A DNA stretch of 64,000 nt from Pohlia nutans (Eukaryota > Streptophyta > Bryopsida > Bryales > Mniaceae). The position numbers and the translations under genes were made by a program. Within the stretch, counting starts at the first letter, position 1. Every line of letters begins with the position of its first letter. The stretch spans positions 10,010,713 through 10,074,712 of the forward strand of contig CM040093.1 in the NCBI GenBank assembly GCA_022496805.1. Direction: 5' to 3'. The notes below the pieces were generated by a model that did not search any database, was not told the origin of the DNA, and saw nothing but the letters and a program-made list of their open reading frames with translations. Of the stretch, positions 12,473 through 23,224 are shown piece by piece.

Positions 12473-12785
12473 TCGAGACAGGCCTTTTCTGATGGATCTT
12501 GTGGTCCAAAAGAATAACTTAGGCTAACCATTTGTAACACATCTGATAAAGAAAGGGCATAGGTTATGGAGAGAAGCTCTTGAGGCCTGTCAGACGGAGT
12601 GGTTTTGTACAAATTTCAAAGTTAGTACGCACCTAAGTCTTTGTCAAGCTTTCACCTACTTAGAGTGTTCAGTCTAGTGTGAATACTGCAAGCCTGATAG
12701 AGTGCTAGTCCATTTCCTTGCGAGTTGCATGGCAATGTCGTGGCTACTTTACTTGCTTTTACAACGCACATGGATATTTTCCTTG
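12473..12785. other. Unassigned intergenic sequence
   Basis: There is no long ORF and no recognised repeat. Confidence 0.3.
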
Positions 12786-12811
12786 AAAGGACCAAGGATT
12801 CATGGTTTTAA
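12786..12811 (+). mobile_element. Left fragment of a split family K element
   Basis: AAAGGACCAAGGATTCATGG followed by TTTTAA matches the left end of family K up to its internal TTAA. The continuation of K (ATGACAAATTCAATC...) appears 7 kb away at 19866, after three stacked insertions. Confidence 0.6.
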
Positions 12812-13122
12812 CCCCTAAACGTACCAATCCTTTGAACATAAGTAGATTCTAGCTTCAAAAGTAGATATTAGCATGGCTCAGATGTACATGAGAAGACCAT
12901 TGCAAGCATAAAATCTACCCAACAAATTTGACATACTTGTAGTTGGAGGCCTCTCCAATATTATCAACAACTCCCCATCACAAGATGTTTATTGTCATTG
13001 GTAGAGAATTTAATAGGATTTCAAAGGTGACTTGGATGAAAATCATCCGAGGTTGTATGAGAAAGTTACAAGGCTTCGAATCTGTTCGTGATCCAGTTTC
13101 TAGACGCTGGGACGTTTAGGAA
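12812..13122. mobile_element. Family E TTAA element
   Basis: TTAA lies at 12808-12811 and 13123-13126. The termini CCCCTAAACGTACC and TTCCTAAACGTCCC (inward from each side) are inverted repeats. It is 311 bp, and only one copy is in the window. Confidence 0.7.
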
Positions 13123-13325
13123 TTAACCCCAAAACGCGTAAACACCCAAAATGTGGTTGTTTTCATTCTTTGAGCATATACAGATTTTGATCCATGTGGT
13201 TATTTTCATCTTTTTGTTTTGGGTAAATTATTTGAAAATCTACCTAGTGGTTCTAGAAACTTTTCAAATCATTTTCCTTATGATTCTTTATAGCTCACGA
13301 AAGTCAAAAATGTCAATACCATGGA

Positions 13326-13355
13326 ACATGCAATTCGCTATTCACGCACTTGGCC
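13326..13355 (+). repeat. Left terminal inverted repeat of the 5.4-kb element
   Basis: It differs from the right terminus at two positions. The ACTTGGCC end recurs at about 13368-13375, so GCACTTGGCC is doubled here. Confidence 0.7.
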
Positions 13356-13859
13356 ATATAATCATGCACTTGGCCCCAGGGCGCACTAAAAATTCAAATC
13401 CCAAAAAATTGCAAAAAAAATTAGGCAATTTTTTTTTCCCAGCAATTCCCTTCTAATAATGATAAATTGCAAATTCATGGAGATTTTCGACGGGGGATTT
13501 CCTTTAAAGAATTTGTATTTGCATTTTCTATATGTCAAATTTTTGTCCTATATGTCAAATTTTTGTCCTATATGCAACAAAATTATCCTGTGATATTCAT
13601 TCTGTACATACTATGCGATAGGTACGAAAGTGGGAATTCTGAATCCCTTATTTGTGCACGCATCTTACATAATCATACAAGCACATTGTATGCATTTAGA
13701 TATGGGCTACAAACATACACATAAGATTTAATTATTCTTTGTATTATATAAAAATCGTGTACTCGTTCATGTTTTATAATAATAGTACACACTTTTCCCT
13801 TCAATACCTTGACATCTAATACAGAAAACCATATACTGCATAACATATACAATCCTATT

Positions 13860-14489
13860 CTAGTAAGCATCTAGCTCGTTCTGCATCCTCTCGTCATCCA
13901 TGCCTTCCACCTGTAATGCAATATATTCAAGTATGTGTGGCTTTGCTTCATTGGGAATAGTTACTTGGTTCTCAGTTCGAACTCCTTGTATAGAAATGAA
14001 CTTCACCTTTAAATGTCTACTTCTCCTTCTTGCTGGTACATCTCTCCATGCAAATATAGCAGCTTCTTTGTCCACCCAACCATGTCTCTCACCAGATGGC
14101 TCCCAAGATGCTTCCATGCAGTTCCTGTATCGTTGTGGCTCAGAACCTGCTTCATCCGTCACACCTCGCCTCATAATAGGCCAATACCATATCACCTTCA
14201 CTTTCATTGCCCATTTGCCTTGTCCAAATTCCACCACATTCCCCACATAGAATGGTACTCTAGCCCTTATTACTTTCCGCTCTACTGTTAAAGCCACGAA
14301 CTGTCCAATCTCCAAGTCCCTCGCTGGATTGAAAACTGGAAACGGATCATCTGTTGCCTCCAGGGTAGCTGTAGATGATGCTTGGCCCACGACTTCCGTC
14401 CCTGTTCTTCTAGGCGTTCTCGTTACCGCTGCAGTAGATGGTCTGCCCTTTCGAGGTCCGAAGCACCCTCGAGGCTCTGGGTTCGGCAC
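13860..14489 (-). CDS. Hypothetical protein of the 5.4-kb element
   Basis: This is an open frame of about 209 codons that I do not recognise. The frame has no ATG near its 5' end (the first in-frame start-like codon is GTG, and a stop lies just upstream), so it is probably an exon or a 5'-truncated gene. The first 45 residues are basic and rich in Pro, Arg and Thr. From about residue 60 comes a compact domain with IGQFVALTVERK, then WYWPIM, CMEASWEPSGE and WVDKEAAIFAW, followed by a charged segment and an acidic end (DDERMQNELDAY). The evenly spaced tryptophans and balanced composition argue for a real, once-selected domain. It reads outward towards the left terminus. A Tudor/BAH-like reader fold is possible but unproven. 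Confidence 0.5.
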   Translation of the reverse strand: MPNPEPRGCFGPRKGRPSTAAVTRTPRRTGTEVVGQASSTATLEATDDPFPVFNPARDLEIGQFVALTVERKVIRARVPFYVGNVVEFGQGKWAMKVKVIWYWPIMRRGVTDEAGSEPQRYRNCMEASWEPSGERHGWVDKEAAIFAWRDVPARRRSRHLKVKFISIQGVRTENQVTIPNEAKPHILEYIALQVEGMDDERMQNELDAY

Positions 14490-14669
14490 TCGAATCCATC
14501 GTCATCCGTATCTCTGTTCACCACATTTGCAATCCGTACTCAGTATAACAAACATTTATAATAGCTTATCGATAACGCTGCTATTAACTACGATCTATAC
14601 ATAAAGTACAATTGTTTTGTTATGTTTTGTTATGTTTTGTTTGTTTGAAACGGTGAGAACTCTTAATCC

Positions 14670-15115
14670 GAGTGTCCCCGGGCTTGACCCCAGGCCCCAT
14701 GCGGTCTTAGCGATGTCCCTCGGGGCCCAAATGCTAATTCAGTCCACTTGAGGGCCCCAAACAGGGCCCCCAAGTCTTCTAGGAGTCCTCGTGGGGCCCC
14801 CGGGGTTGACACCTAGCGCCATGCGATCCTAGCGGTGCCCCTCGGGGCCCAAATGCAAAATCAGCCCACTTGGGGGCCCCAAACGGGGCCCCCAAGTGTT
14901 CTAAGAGCTCCCGTGGGGCCCCCGGGGTTGTCACCTAGCGCCATGCGGACCTCGTGGTGCCCCTCGGGGCCGAAATGCAAATTCAGCCCACTTGGGGGCC
15001 CCAAACGGGGCCCCCAAGTGTTCTAGGAGACCCTGTGGGGCCCCTGGGGTTGACACCTAGCGCCATGCGATCCTAGTGGTGCCCCTCGGGGCCCAAATGC
15101 AAAATCAGCCCACAA
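14670..15115 (+). repeat. GC-rich tandem array, 122-bp period (array 1)
   Basis: The landmark CTCGGGGCC occurs at 14719, 14841, 14963 and 15085, exactly 122 bp apart. The full units contain a perfect hairpin, CTTGGGGGCCCC then AAAC then the inverse 12-mer. The array breaks off in its fourth unit. A stray partial unit (CCCACTAGGGGGCCCC) appears near 15427. Confidence 0.95.
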
Positions 15116-16020
15116 CTTCTACTTAAAAATTTGTTAAATTTGTTAAAATGAATTCATCCATTCCAACAACTTCTACTTAAAAATTTGTTAATATGTTGCT
15201 TACAATCACTTTTATAAGGAATTTAGAATTCTCACTTTTAAAGTTTAGAATAAAATATTGGAGATAGCATTGGTTAACCTCACCATACGGATGGAATATT
15301 CAATTCAAAATCTAAAACTATCATTCATACATCAATCGTAAAATATTATTCCATATAGTACTTTATGATGACTTTCCTCAAATTGTCAAATCTGGAGACA
15401 CCTTTGTACGTTTAGGAGTTTAAAATGAGCCCACTAGGGGGCCCCAAATAGAAACCCAACTGTTCCTAGGGCTCGTATGGGGCCCCCGTCGAAGTACACT
15501 TGCAATATGCTAGAGTACAGGCCGCTGTTGATGACAATATGAATTAAATGCTAATGCAATGGTTTAGGTATAAAGTCTTACCGGGAAGTCCTGGATTCGT
15601 TGTAGAAAGCTCCTACACCCCGCTGATCAGTACTCCACTAGTGCTGAATAAATCCTCCCATATATATACCTTTCACAAATCAAAAGGAAATGGAATAGAC
15701 TGTTAATTCAATAACAACGATGATTTTTTCTATAGATTTTATGAGATAATAGCTTCACGCAAGTTTGAACCGATGAGAAATAGGATGATTTCTGAAATTA
15801 TTATGCCTCATTTCATGTTCTAGTTATTCATAAAAAACTTCTAAGATCTTAGTTGAAAATGAATCAAAACTGCACTCGAAGAAGTCACCTCATCCAATTA
15901 TGCAACCAAAAGATCTCCACAAATTACTACACTTAGAGATATACATTTCAACCTATCACAACATATTTCATCAATATCCTATTTGTAATGGAACTAAATA
16001 GATGCTTGAAATTTATTTTA
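15116..16020. other. AT-rich spacer inside the 5.4-kb element
   Basis: A short direct repeat (CAACTTCTACTTAAAAATTTG near 15113 and 15167) and family A-like text at 15770-15960 suggest insertion of MITE fragments. No ORF was found. Confidence 0.4.
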
Positions 16021-16775
16021 AAGATTATCATAAAAAAAAAACAAAAAAAACCAAAAGAACAAACAGAAAGAAAGAAACAAATAATGCAAAGAAAAAAACA
16101 AATAAATCAAACCAAAAACGAGAAAAACCAAAAAAAAAAAAAAAACACAAATTTCTTTTAAAAATAAAAGCAAAGAAACAAAAAAACAAAAAAACACCAA
16201 AAACAAAAAAAAGCCAAAAAACAGAAGACCAAAAAAAACAAAAAACCACAAAAACAAAAAAACAAAAAAACAAAAAAACACAAAAACAAAAAAACAAAAA
16301 ACAAAAAAACAAAAAAAACAAGAACAAAAGAACAAAAACACAAAAAAACAAAAACACAAAAATTCAGAAAAAATAAAAGCAAAAAAACCAAAAAACATAA
16401 AAACATCAAAACATCAAAACATCAAAAACAAAAAAAAACCAAAAACCAAAAAACCACAAAAACAAAAAAACAAAAAAAAAAAAAACCAAAAAAACCAAAA
16501 AAACACAAAAATACCAAAGACTAAAACAAAAAACAAAAAAACCAAAAAAAAAGAAAAAAAAAAGAAAAGGAAGAAAACCAAAACCCAAAAAACAAAAAAA
16601 CTGTAATAAACAAGAAAAACCAAAAACAAAAAATAAAAATAAAAATAGAACATTAAAAATAAATAAAAACAGAACAGTAAAAAAGAAAACAGAACAGTAA
16701 AAAAAATAGAACAGTAAAAAAAAACAGAACAGTAAAAAAAACAGAACAGTAAAAAAAAAAAAAAAAAAAAAAAAA
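16021..16775. repeat. A-rich (CAAAA)n-type low-complexity tract
   Basis: About 750 bp is almost pure A and C with occasional G on this strand, mostly CAAAAA-type units. It passes into GAACAGTAAAAA-type repeats from about 16670 and ends in a 26-base A run. Long open frames on both strands here are composition artefacts. Confidence 0.95.
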
Positions 16776-17246
16776 ACGGCACCGGCCGTGCCCGCCAGCT
16801 GGTCAAAGCCTGCTGGCCAGCTGGCCTCCCTTGGAGACACACACAAATAGAAGAGGGTGCGCGGCCGCGCACCCTCTTTGCCAATTTTTTGGCTCAGGCA
16901 AGTGTCTCTCTCCAGCCCTCCGTCCCTCTTCCACATTCTCCTTTCTCTATAACATCAGATTGCGTTCAATTTTTCTCAAAAAACTTCAAAAAAACCCACT
17001 ATTTCACTTAAGCTCTCTAACACATACCATGGTCAGCTCTCCATCGTTGTAATGAGAAGAATGAAGGGTTCTTCTTATATATATGAAGAACAACTCACGA
17101 AAGCACTTCGCATTAATTCGTTAGTAGGGGAGTTCCATCTGCAGAGTCTAAGAGCTTCAACCACAAATTCAAGACTTTGAGGTAAACGTTTCTCCCTAAA
17201 CCATTCTTTTATCGATCAGTTCATGCGCTGAATAGGCATCTAGGCT
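16776..17246. other. Promoter-like region upstream of array 2
   Basis: A GC-rich block with several short palindromes (GCCAGCTGGTC, GCTGGCCAGCTGGCC, GGTGCGCGGCCGCGCACC at about 16857-16874) is followed by a pyrimidine-rich stretch. It may be the control region for the right-hand ORF. Confidence 0.3.
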
Positions 17247-17768
17247 CGAGGGGCACCGCTAGGATCGCATAGTGCTAGGGGTCAACCCCGGGGGCCCCAC
17301 GGGAGTTCCTAGAACACTCGGGGGCCCCGTTTGGGGCCCCCAAGTGGGCTGATTTTGCATTTGGGCCCCGAGGGGCACCGCTAGGTCCGCATTGGCCTAG
17401 GGGTCGACCCCGGGGGCCCCTTGGGGACTCCTAGAACACTTGGGGGCCCCCAAGTGGGCTGATTTTGCATTTGGGCCCCGAGGTGCACCGCTAGGACCGC
17501 AAGGGCATTGGGGTCGACCCCGGGGGCCCCACGGGGACTCCTAGAACAGTTGGGGGCCCCGTTTGGGGCCCCCAAGTGGGCTGATTTTGCATTTGGGCCC
17601 CGAGGAGCACCGCTAGGTCCGCATGGGCCTAGGGGTCGACCCCGGGAGCCTCTTGGGGACTTCTAGAACAGTTGGGGGCCCCGTTTGGGGCTCCCAAGTG
17701 GGCTGATTTTGCATTTGGGCCCCGAGGGGCACTGCTAGGACCGCAAGGGCATTGGGGTCGACCCCGCG
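17247..17768 (-). repeat. GC-rich tandem array, 122-bp period (array 2, inverted)
   Basis: The landmark CGAGG(G/T/A)GCAC occurs at 17247, 17369, 17479, 17601 and 17723. Spacings are 122, 110, 122 and 122; the short unit has lost part of the hairpin. The sequence is the reverse complement of array 1, so the two form a long imperfect inverted repeat. Confidence 0.95.
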
Positions 17769-17772
17769 TGAC

Positions 17773-18201
17773 ATGGAGGTGTTGCCACGATCAGGGCTGG
17801 ATGCGGGTGGATCTGAGGTGTTGCCAACACCAGGAGTAGTTGTGGATGTTGATTCCACCCCACGTCCGTTTCATTGGGCCCTACCAGACCCAGATATGAC
17901 ACTTGCAGCGGACGGATTCTACTATGACGTTGATGGAGTCAGATACAGACGTCACAGGATTGGAGGGCAGTATACGTTTGAGCAGGCGGCGTCTATCATG
18001 GAGGAAGCATCGCCTGTGCACCGGGTGTCATCTGCGATGGTCAATGCCATGGTGGCTCAAGCTTTGGAGTATACAGATCCCAGGACCCCTTCAGATGTTC
18101 GTACGAGGTTGGAGGAGCAGTGTGTAGCTAGTGAGGAGGGTCGGGACTACGGAACACAGTCATCTGAGAGGATTCCGGAGACCCAGTTCCCCTTCGAGTA
18201 G
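17773..18201 (+). CDS. Hypothetical protein of the 5.4-kb element, right side
   Basis: The open frame runs from ATG at 17773 to TAG at 18199-18201, 142 codons. An in-frame extension runs back into the 122-bp array. I do not recognise the family. Visible features are a variable N-terminus, then PFHWALPDPDM, a GFYYDVDGVRYRRHR motif, QYTFEQAASIMEEAS, and a C-terminus ending TQFPFE. It could be the last exon of a longer protein whose upstream exons have been overwritten by the array. It points outward to the right terminus, opposite to the left ORF. Composition and lack of stops suggest past selection. Confidence 0.45.
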   Translation: MEVLPRSGLDAGGSEVLPTPGVVVDVDSTPRPFHWALPDPDMTLAADGFYYDVDGVRYRRHRIGGQYTFEQAASIMEEASPVHRVSSAMVNAMVAQALEYTDPRTPSDVRTRLEEQCVASEEGRDYGTQSSERIPETQFPFE

Positions 18202-18665
18202 TAGCTTTTTTAGACAGTGTGGATTAGTGCTATTGGTTGCACTTCAGATGGCCGACTTGTACTTCTTTATCATATGTATTGTTTATTTATATATATATAA
18301 AAAAAATTATATGTGGATCCATACTTTATGTAAATACGTGGATATGTGGAGTAATGATGTCGTTGTACGAAAATGTATTGCGGATTGTATGTGATTGTAA
18401 TACGAGGGGAATGGGGAAAATGCGGTTGAAAGATAGTAAAATGTTGGATATTTATTGCACTTTTGAAGGGGTTTTATGAAAGACACTTTGAAAAATTAAA
18501 AAAATGTATGAAATTCACATATTTATTATTGAAAATCCGTAATATATTTGATTAATTGCAATGCACTGCACTTTTCACCATAGACAAAAATCACACCCTT
18601 TTCAAAAAAAATAAAATTGATTTCTGAATTTTTTGGCACAATGGGGCCCCGAAATAACCGCACTT

Positions 18666-18695
18666 GGCCAAGTGCGTAAATAGCGAATTGCGTGT
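18666..18695 (-). repeat. Right terminal inverted repeat of the 5.4-kb element
   Basis: This is the inverted partner of 13326-13355. It contains the palindrome GCACTTGGCCAAGTGC at 18660-18675. Confidence 0.7.
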
Positions 18696-19170
18696 TATGG
18701 ATTGTATTCAAGAACATTTGACTCTATTATGCTCATACCCAATTTTAGCTATTGAGATGATTTCTTATGCATTTGAGCCAAATTACAAAAATAAAGCTTA
18801 CCAAGTCTACTTTCACCACTAATTTGAATTTTCAGAAAATATGTAAAATTGAATGATTTACAGCAGTTTCAAGTTGAGGAGGTATTACCATGGCTCATTC
18901 TTGATTTTCCACGGTTTTAGGATTTTTCAACCTTATTTTGGATTTACACATAATTTTTGAGCACGGTAAGAACTTTAAGATATGTAATTGTGACATTCAA
19001 TTATTGTGAAGTTTTCAATTTTTTTGAGCATAATTTGTAATTACTATGAATTTTCTTTGATTGTCAAGCTTAAAAAACCATAGTAATTTCAAAACGTCAC
19101 CAATAATTCTGAAATTTTTTAATGGCATGTAGATAGTATATGGCACTATTCTAGAAAGTTATAAAATTGG

Positions 19171-19173
<3 letters not shown>

Positions 19174-19252
<79 letters not shown>
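19174..19252. repeat. (TA)n microsatellite, about 39 units
   Basis: This is an uninterrupted TA run. Confidence 0.98.
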
Positions 19253-19258
<6 letters not shown>

Positions 19259-19324
19259 TGAGAAATAGACCAACGAAAATGATGTCTACACCTCGTGGTT
19301 ATAGGTCAGTCCTTTAGGGGTTAA

Positions 19325-19863
19325 CCCCTAAGTGATAGAACGACCATTTTATGGTTTCTACCCCTTTTTTTAGGACTACCCATGATGAAAAATAGATATA
19401 AAATATAATATAAAATATAATTCAAATAAGAAATCAAGTCTACTTTCCAACCCAATTTGAATCATGTCATTCCTAATTATACTCTATCGAGGAGATTTTT
19501 TCAAAGACAAAGACCTCAATATTGTTCTAATACTATAAAATTTACTATTTGGGGAAGTAATGATGTTCTCACATTTGGAATTTTGGGATTTTTAATTTTA
19601 GAATAGAATGTCTAGTTTTAACCAATCATACCAAATTTCAAATTCTAAAAATAAAATTTGTAATGTTGGTGAATATAAAATGGTACATGCTTCTAAATTC
19701 ATTAAATGAGTATCTAATTTTTTTTTTTGAAAGTTTCATTGTGGGGATAATTACTAAACATCATAGTTCTCGTTTTCTCTTTTGGACCAACTTCATCAAA
19801 GTTGTAGAAGTAACATTTTAGAACACATCTAGGTTTTGCCCTTTGCCCCTATGTCATTTAGGG
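19325..19863 (+). mobile_element. Family F TTAA element, copy 1
   Basis: The left TTAA is 19321-19324. The right end, TCATTTAGGGGG, is followed by ATAA, a one-base change from TTAA. It aligns with 42747-43295 (GACCATTTT..TGG near the left, AACACATCTA.GTTTTG near the right). Confidence 0.65.
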
Positions 19864-19865
19864 GG

Positions 19866-19986
19866 ATAAATGACAAATTCAATCGATCATATTGTGGAAA
19901 ATATAATTCAAATGGGACCAAATTTTAAATCATCGGAATAAGTGAAGAACATTGTGTGGTTGGTCAATAAATAAACAAATTTGAAC
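19866..19986 (+). mobile_element. Right fragment of the split family K element
   Basis: ATGACAAATTCAATCGATCA onwards continues family K from its internal TTAA. The left fragment is at 12786. It is cut at its own right side by the next TTAA element. Confidence 0.6.
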
Positions 19987-19990
19987 TTAA

Positions 19991-20558
19991 CCCCTAAATG
20001 CCCACAATCCATTCCAGATTTGGTGAATTGCAAAGATGCATTATAAAATGCAACTAAGAGGGATATTTTAAACTTGATGTATTAATAAAACTTGTACATC
20101 ATGGATTTTAGATTCTATCCATACATTCAGATCTATGATTGCTATCACCAATATTTTTGTATAAAATTTGAAACTTAAAATTCAAAATTCTTTTGTAATT
20201 GGATTACGAATAAGATATTGACAATTTGTGGATGAAAACTGTTGTGATGGGTTGAAATGTAATAATCTAAGTGTAGTGATTTTTGGAGATTTTTTGGTTG
20301 CTTATTTTTTTGAGTTGATTTTTTCAAAAGCACTTTTACACTGACTTCTTTGAAATTTTGGGTGAATCACTACAACATGAAATGAGGCATAGAAATTTCA
20401 CAAATCATCCTCTTTCTAATCGGATCACACATTCATGAAGCTAACTTCCCATAGAATCTAGAGTGAAAAATCCACAGTGCAAAAATTGCATGACGGATGA
20501 GGAAAACATGGATGAAATCTGTACATCGTCCAAAAAATGGACGCTCAGGCAATTAGGG
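19991..20558 (-). mobile_element. Family A TTAA element, copy 4
   Basis: TTAA lies at 19987-19990 and 20559-20562. The termini are CCCCTAAATGCCC and GGCAATTAGGG. It is non-coding. Confidence 0.85.
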
Positions 20559-20562
20559 TTAA

Positions 20563-21095
20563 CGTCCCAATTCAATAGTGCTTTCAAAGATTCATTTTAA
20601 ATTGTTTGATGAATTAAGAAAATGGAGTTGATCTACGAAGAAAAGTTGTAAATGTCAATGTGAAGATCACAAATGTACGGTTGGATTCATCATATTTATT
20701 TATTAGTATTTTAAAATTTATTTTGTAAGGTTTTCTCTTGAAATTCAAAGATAAATCACAAATTAACACAAAAAGATTAGAAAATATTGTAACGAAATTG
20801 GAATAACATGCACTAAAAGATGGTACAGTCTCCATTATTCAATTCTACTTATTTTTGAAAATCACGTTTAAGGTCTCACTTTTTGAACTAAGAATGAAAC
20901 TTGACATAAACCAATTATGTTGTTTTTCAAAAAATCATAATATCTTATTCTGAAGATCCGTACCATACGAATGATAGTCAACTAGTCCAAAAACCAAGAG
21001 AAATTTGGATGAATGAAAACTCTCCATGTATGTAGTCAGGAGAATAGTTTGAATTTGTTCATCGTCCACATAGTGATCATAGGCGCCTCAAAGGG
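20563..21095 (+). mobile_element. Family G TTAA element, copy 1
   Basis: TTAA lies at 20559-20562 (shared with A4) and 21096-21099. It is uninterrupted, and its internal TTAA at 20868-20871 is the empty equivalent of the site filled in copy 3. Confidence 0.8.
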
Positions 21096-21371
21096 TTAAA
21101 CCTCCCTCTTACTTTTTGGATACACTCATTGAGGGGTTACTGTAGCACTTCCATGAAACATAGTAGCCAAAATCACAACATGACTTTACGAATAACTCTA
21201 TTATATGGCACAAACATCTTATTTTGTGAAAAAATTAGTGACACCTCAACAAGAGAATTTCCAACACCATTTACTACAAATACATTCAATCAGTACCCGT
21301 CTTCTAATATTGTCTATTTGAAATCATTCATAAGCGTGGACCTTTTTACTCCTTAGATGTTCCACAGTTAA

Positions 21372-21557
21372 CTCCTAAAGGACCAATGGGCCCAAATCAT
21401 GAGCCCAAATTTGTTTTTTTTTTTTTTTGTACTAACACATGCAATGTTCTTCATTAATTTTGGTGATATTAAATTTATTCGCATTTGAATTATATTTTTC
21501 ACAATACGATTAATTGAATTTGTCATTTTAAAACCATCAATCCTAAGTCATGTACGG
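21372..21557 (-). mobile_element. Family K TTAA element, degenerate copy
   Basis: TTAA lies at 21368-21371, then CTCCTAAAGGACC. The interior is the inverse of 34911-35138 as far as GAATTTGTCATTTTAAAACC; the right end is eroded (GGGTAA). Confidence 0.55.
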
Positions 21558-22055
21558 GTAAATTATGAAATACATGTCTATCTAGAAAATATCAATTACG
21601 GTACTCAAGGGTCTTCAAACAAATACACCCAGATACAAAGGTCAAAATGCATTTCCTTTCATTGGAAGATGATTGCCATTTACGCATATATACATTGGTT
21701 ATAGAAAAATTGGCACGAGAGACTAACTCTGGTACGAAGGATCAACGTGAATGAAAAGTATGTTGGGGGAAGTGCTACCAACTTGGTCATGAGGGCCAAA
21801 TGGGGGAAGTGCTACCCTGGATGCCTTCTTTTGAGGGCAAACTCTAAAAAAAAATTGGCATCACATCTGTCATCCACATCCTTTTTGTCAAATTTGTAGA
21901 AAAAATAAAATTATGGGTCGAAATTATGTGAAACCATCTTGAATCATATTCTCCTTTTTCATTGAAGGCATTATATCAGGACACATAAAACAAAACAAAA
22001 CAAAAATAAAAATACATTATTTATTTATTTCCTTCCTCCTCCTTCTAGAAAATTA
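21558..22055. other. Unassigned intergenic sequence
   Basis: It contains a short direct repeat GGGGGAAGTGCTACC (21766 and 21803) and an A-rich run, and no gene. Confidence 0.35.
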
Positions 22056-22418
22056 GGGCCGCTTCACACTATGGCCAAAGGTCGAGAGGCCGTCGATTTC
22101 CACCAATCAAATTGCAAGAAACCATGGTTTCGGCCTCTCGACCTTTCACACTAGAGGCCAAAGTCCAAAGGCTGTGAACCTTCAAAATGCTTACATGGCA
22201 ACACTTTTTGACCAAGGTGACGGCCTCTCGAGAGGAAGTTTGGGTCCTACATTTTGCAAGACCTGTCACTATGGTCGAGAGGCCGTCGATTTCTTTTCAT
22301 AAAAAATGAAAACTATATTTTATGCCTATTTTCAGTAGATTTCTTTGGACTCTCAACAAAGTTTGGACTCTCAATCCCACGGCCTCTCGACTTGGACGGC
22401 CATAGTGTGAAGCGGCCC
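22056..22418. mobile_element. Tourist/PIF-Harbinger-like MITE with TTA duplication
   Basis: The inverted termini GGGCCGCTTCACACTATGGC and their inverse are essentially perfect over 21 bp. TTA flanks both ends (22053-22055 and 22419-22421). A 3-bp TTA duplication and a GGGCC start fit PIF/Harbinger-derived Tourist elements. The motif GGTCGAGAGGCCGTCGATTT or parts of it recurs about five times inside in both orientations. It is non-coding. Confidence 0.85.
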
Positions 22419-22662
22419 TTAGTTAGTGTTAGATTGCACCTGAGAAATGAATCTTGGTGAAAAACCTTAGTAAAGAGTTTTGATGTTGTCGCCATATGAG
22501 CACTATTGAGTCATATGTATCTGCTACATTAACTTCAAGATTAAGCTTTGTCAAAGTAAATTTTGCCAAACATTTGTATAGTGAGTATGGAGATTCAAAC
22601 TTGGAATCTTCACTCGCATAAAAGCCAACCTAAGGAAGCTAGATGCATGCCCAAGAGTCACA

Positions 22663-23224
22663 CCTAAATGGCCTCACCCTGTCCACATTGGGCAATTCTG
22701 TAAAGATACATAATTATTAAATGCAACTAAGAGGGATATTTTGAACTTGATGTATGAATAAAAGTTGTACATAATGAAATTTAGGTTCTATTCATACAGT
22801 TAGATCTGCAATTGCTATTACCAATATTTTTCTATAAAATTTGAAACTTAAAATTTGTAATTCAATTACAAATAAGATATTGACAATCTGTGAATGATAT
22901 TTGTTGTGGTGGGTTGAAATGTAATACTCTAAATGTAGTGATTTTTGGAGATTTTTTGGTTGCTTAATTTTATGAGTTGACTTTTTTCAAGAGCACTTTT
23001 AAACTAAAATCTTCGACATTTTTTGTGAATCACTACAACATGAAATGAGGCATAAAAGTTTCACAAATCATCCCCTTTCTAATCGGATTACGCATGCACA
23101 AAGCTAACTTCCTATAAAAAAATCAATAAAAAAGCCACACTGCAAAAAGGGCAAGACAAATGAGAAAAATGAAGTTTGCTTGTGTACAGCATGCAAAGTA
23201 TGCATGGTTGTACAGTTAGGGGTT
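22663..23224 (-). mobile_element. Family A TTAA element, copy 6
   Basis: The interior matches copies A3 and A4 closely. Both TTAA sites are mutated (left ACACCTAAATGG, right TTAGGGGTTAGG), so this is an older copy. Confidence 0.65.

Larger units (their letters stand above)
13326..18695. mobile_element. Unclassified 5.4-kb transposon with inverted GC-rich arrays
   Basis: The termini at 13326-13355 and 18666-18695 are 30-bp inverted repeats matching at 28 positions (core GCAATTCGCTATT). They are flanked by ATGGA at 13321-13325 and 18697-18701, a probable 5-6 bp target duplication. In order it holds a minus-strand ORF (13860-14489), a GC-rich tandem array (14670-15115), an AT-rich stretch, a long A/C tract (16021-16775), the inverted complement of the same array (17247-17768) and a plus-strand ORF (17773-18201). 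The layout recalls Foldback-like elements with repeat-built arms, but no transposase motif was recognised. Confidence 0.65.
13127..19320. mobile_element. Family X TTAA element, broken by a 5.4-kb insertion
   Basis: TTAA lies at 13123-13126 and at 19321-19324. Left text 13127-13325 and right text 18696-19320 are ordinary AT-rich MITE-like sequence, and everything between is the larger element described next. The pairing of the two halves is inferred from the CCCC(A/T)AAA ends and position, because no unbroken copy is present. Confidence 0.4.

Noticed and set aside
14835..15026. ORFs inside the GC-rich 122-bp arrays
   Set aside because: The 122-bp unit is not a multiple of three and units change frame; the peptides are repeats of the array, not a protein.
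16002..16936. Long overlapping ORFs on both strands, rich in Lys/Asn/Thr or Phe/Leu
   Set aside because: They come from the A/C-rich low-complexity tract, where stop codons are rare on several frames; there is no domain and no normal composition.
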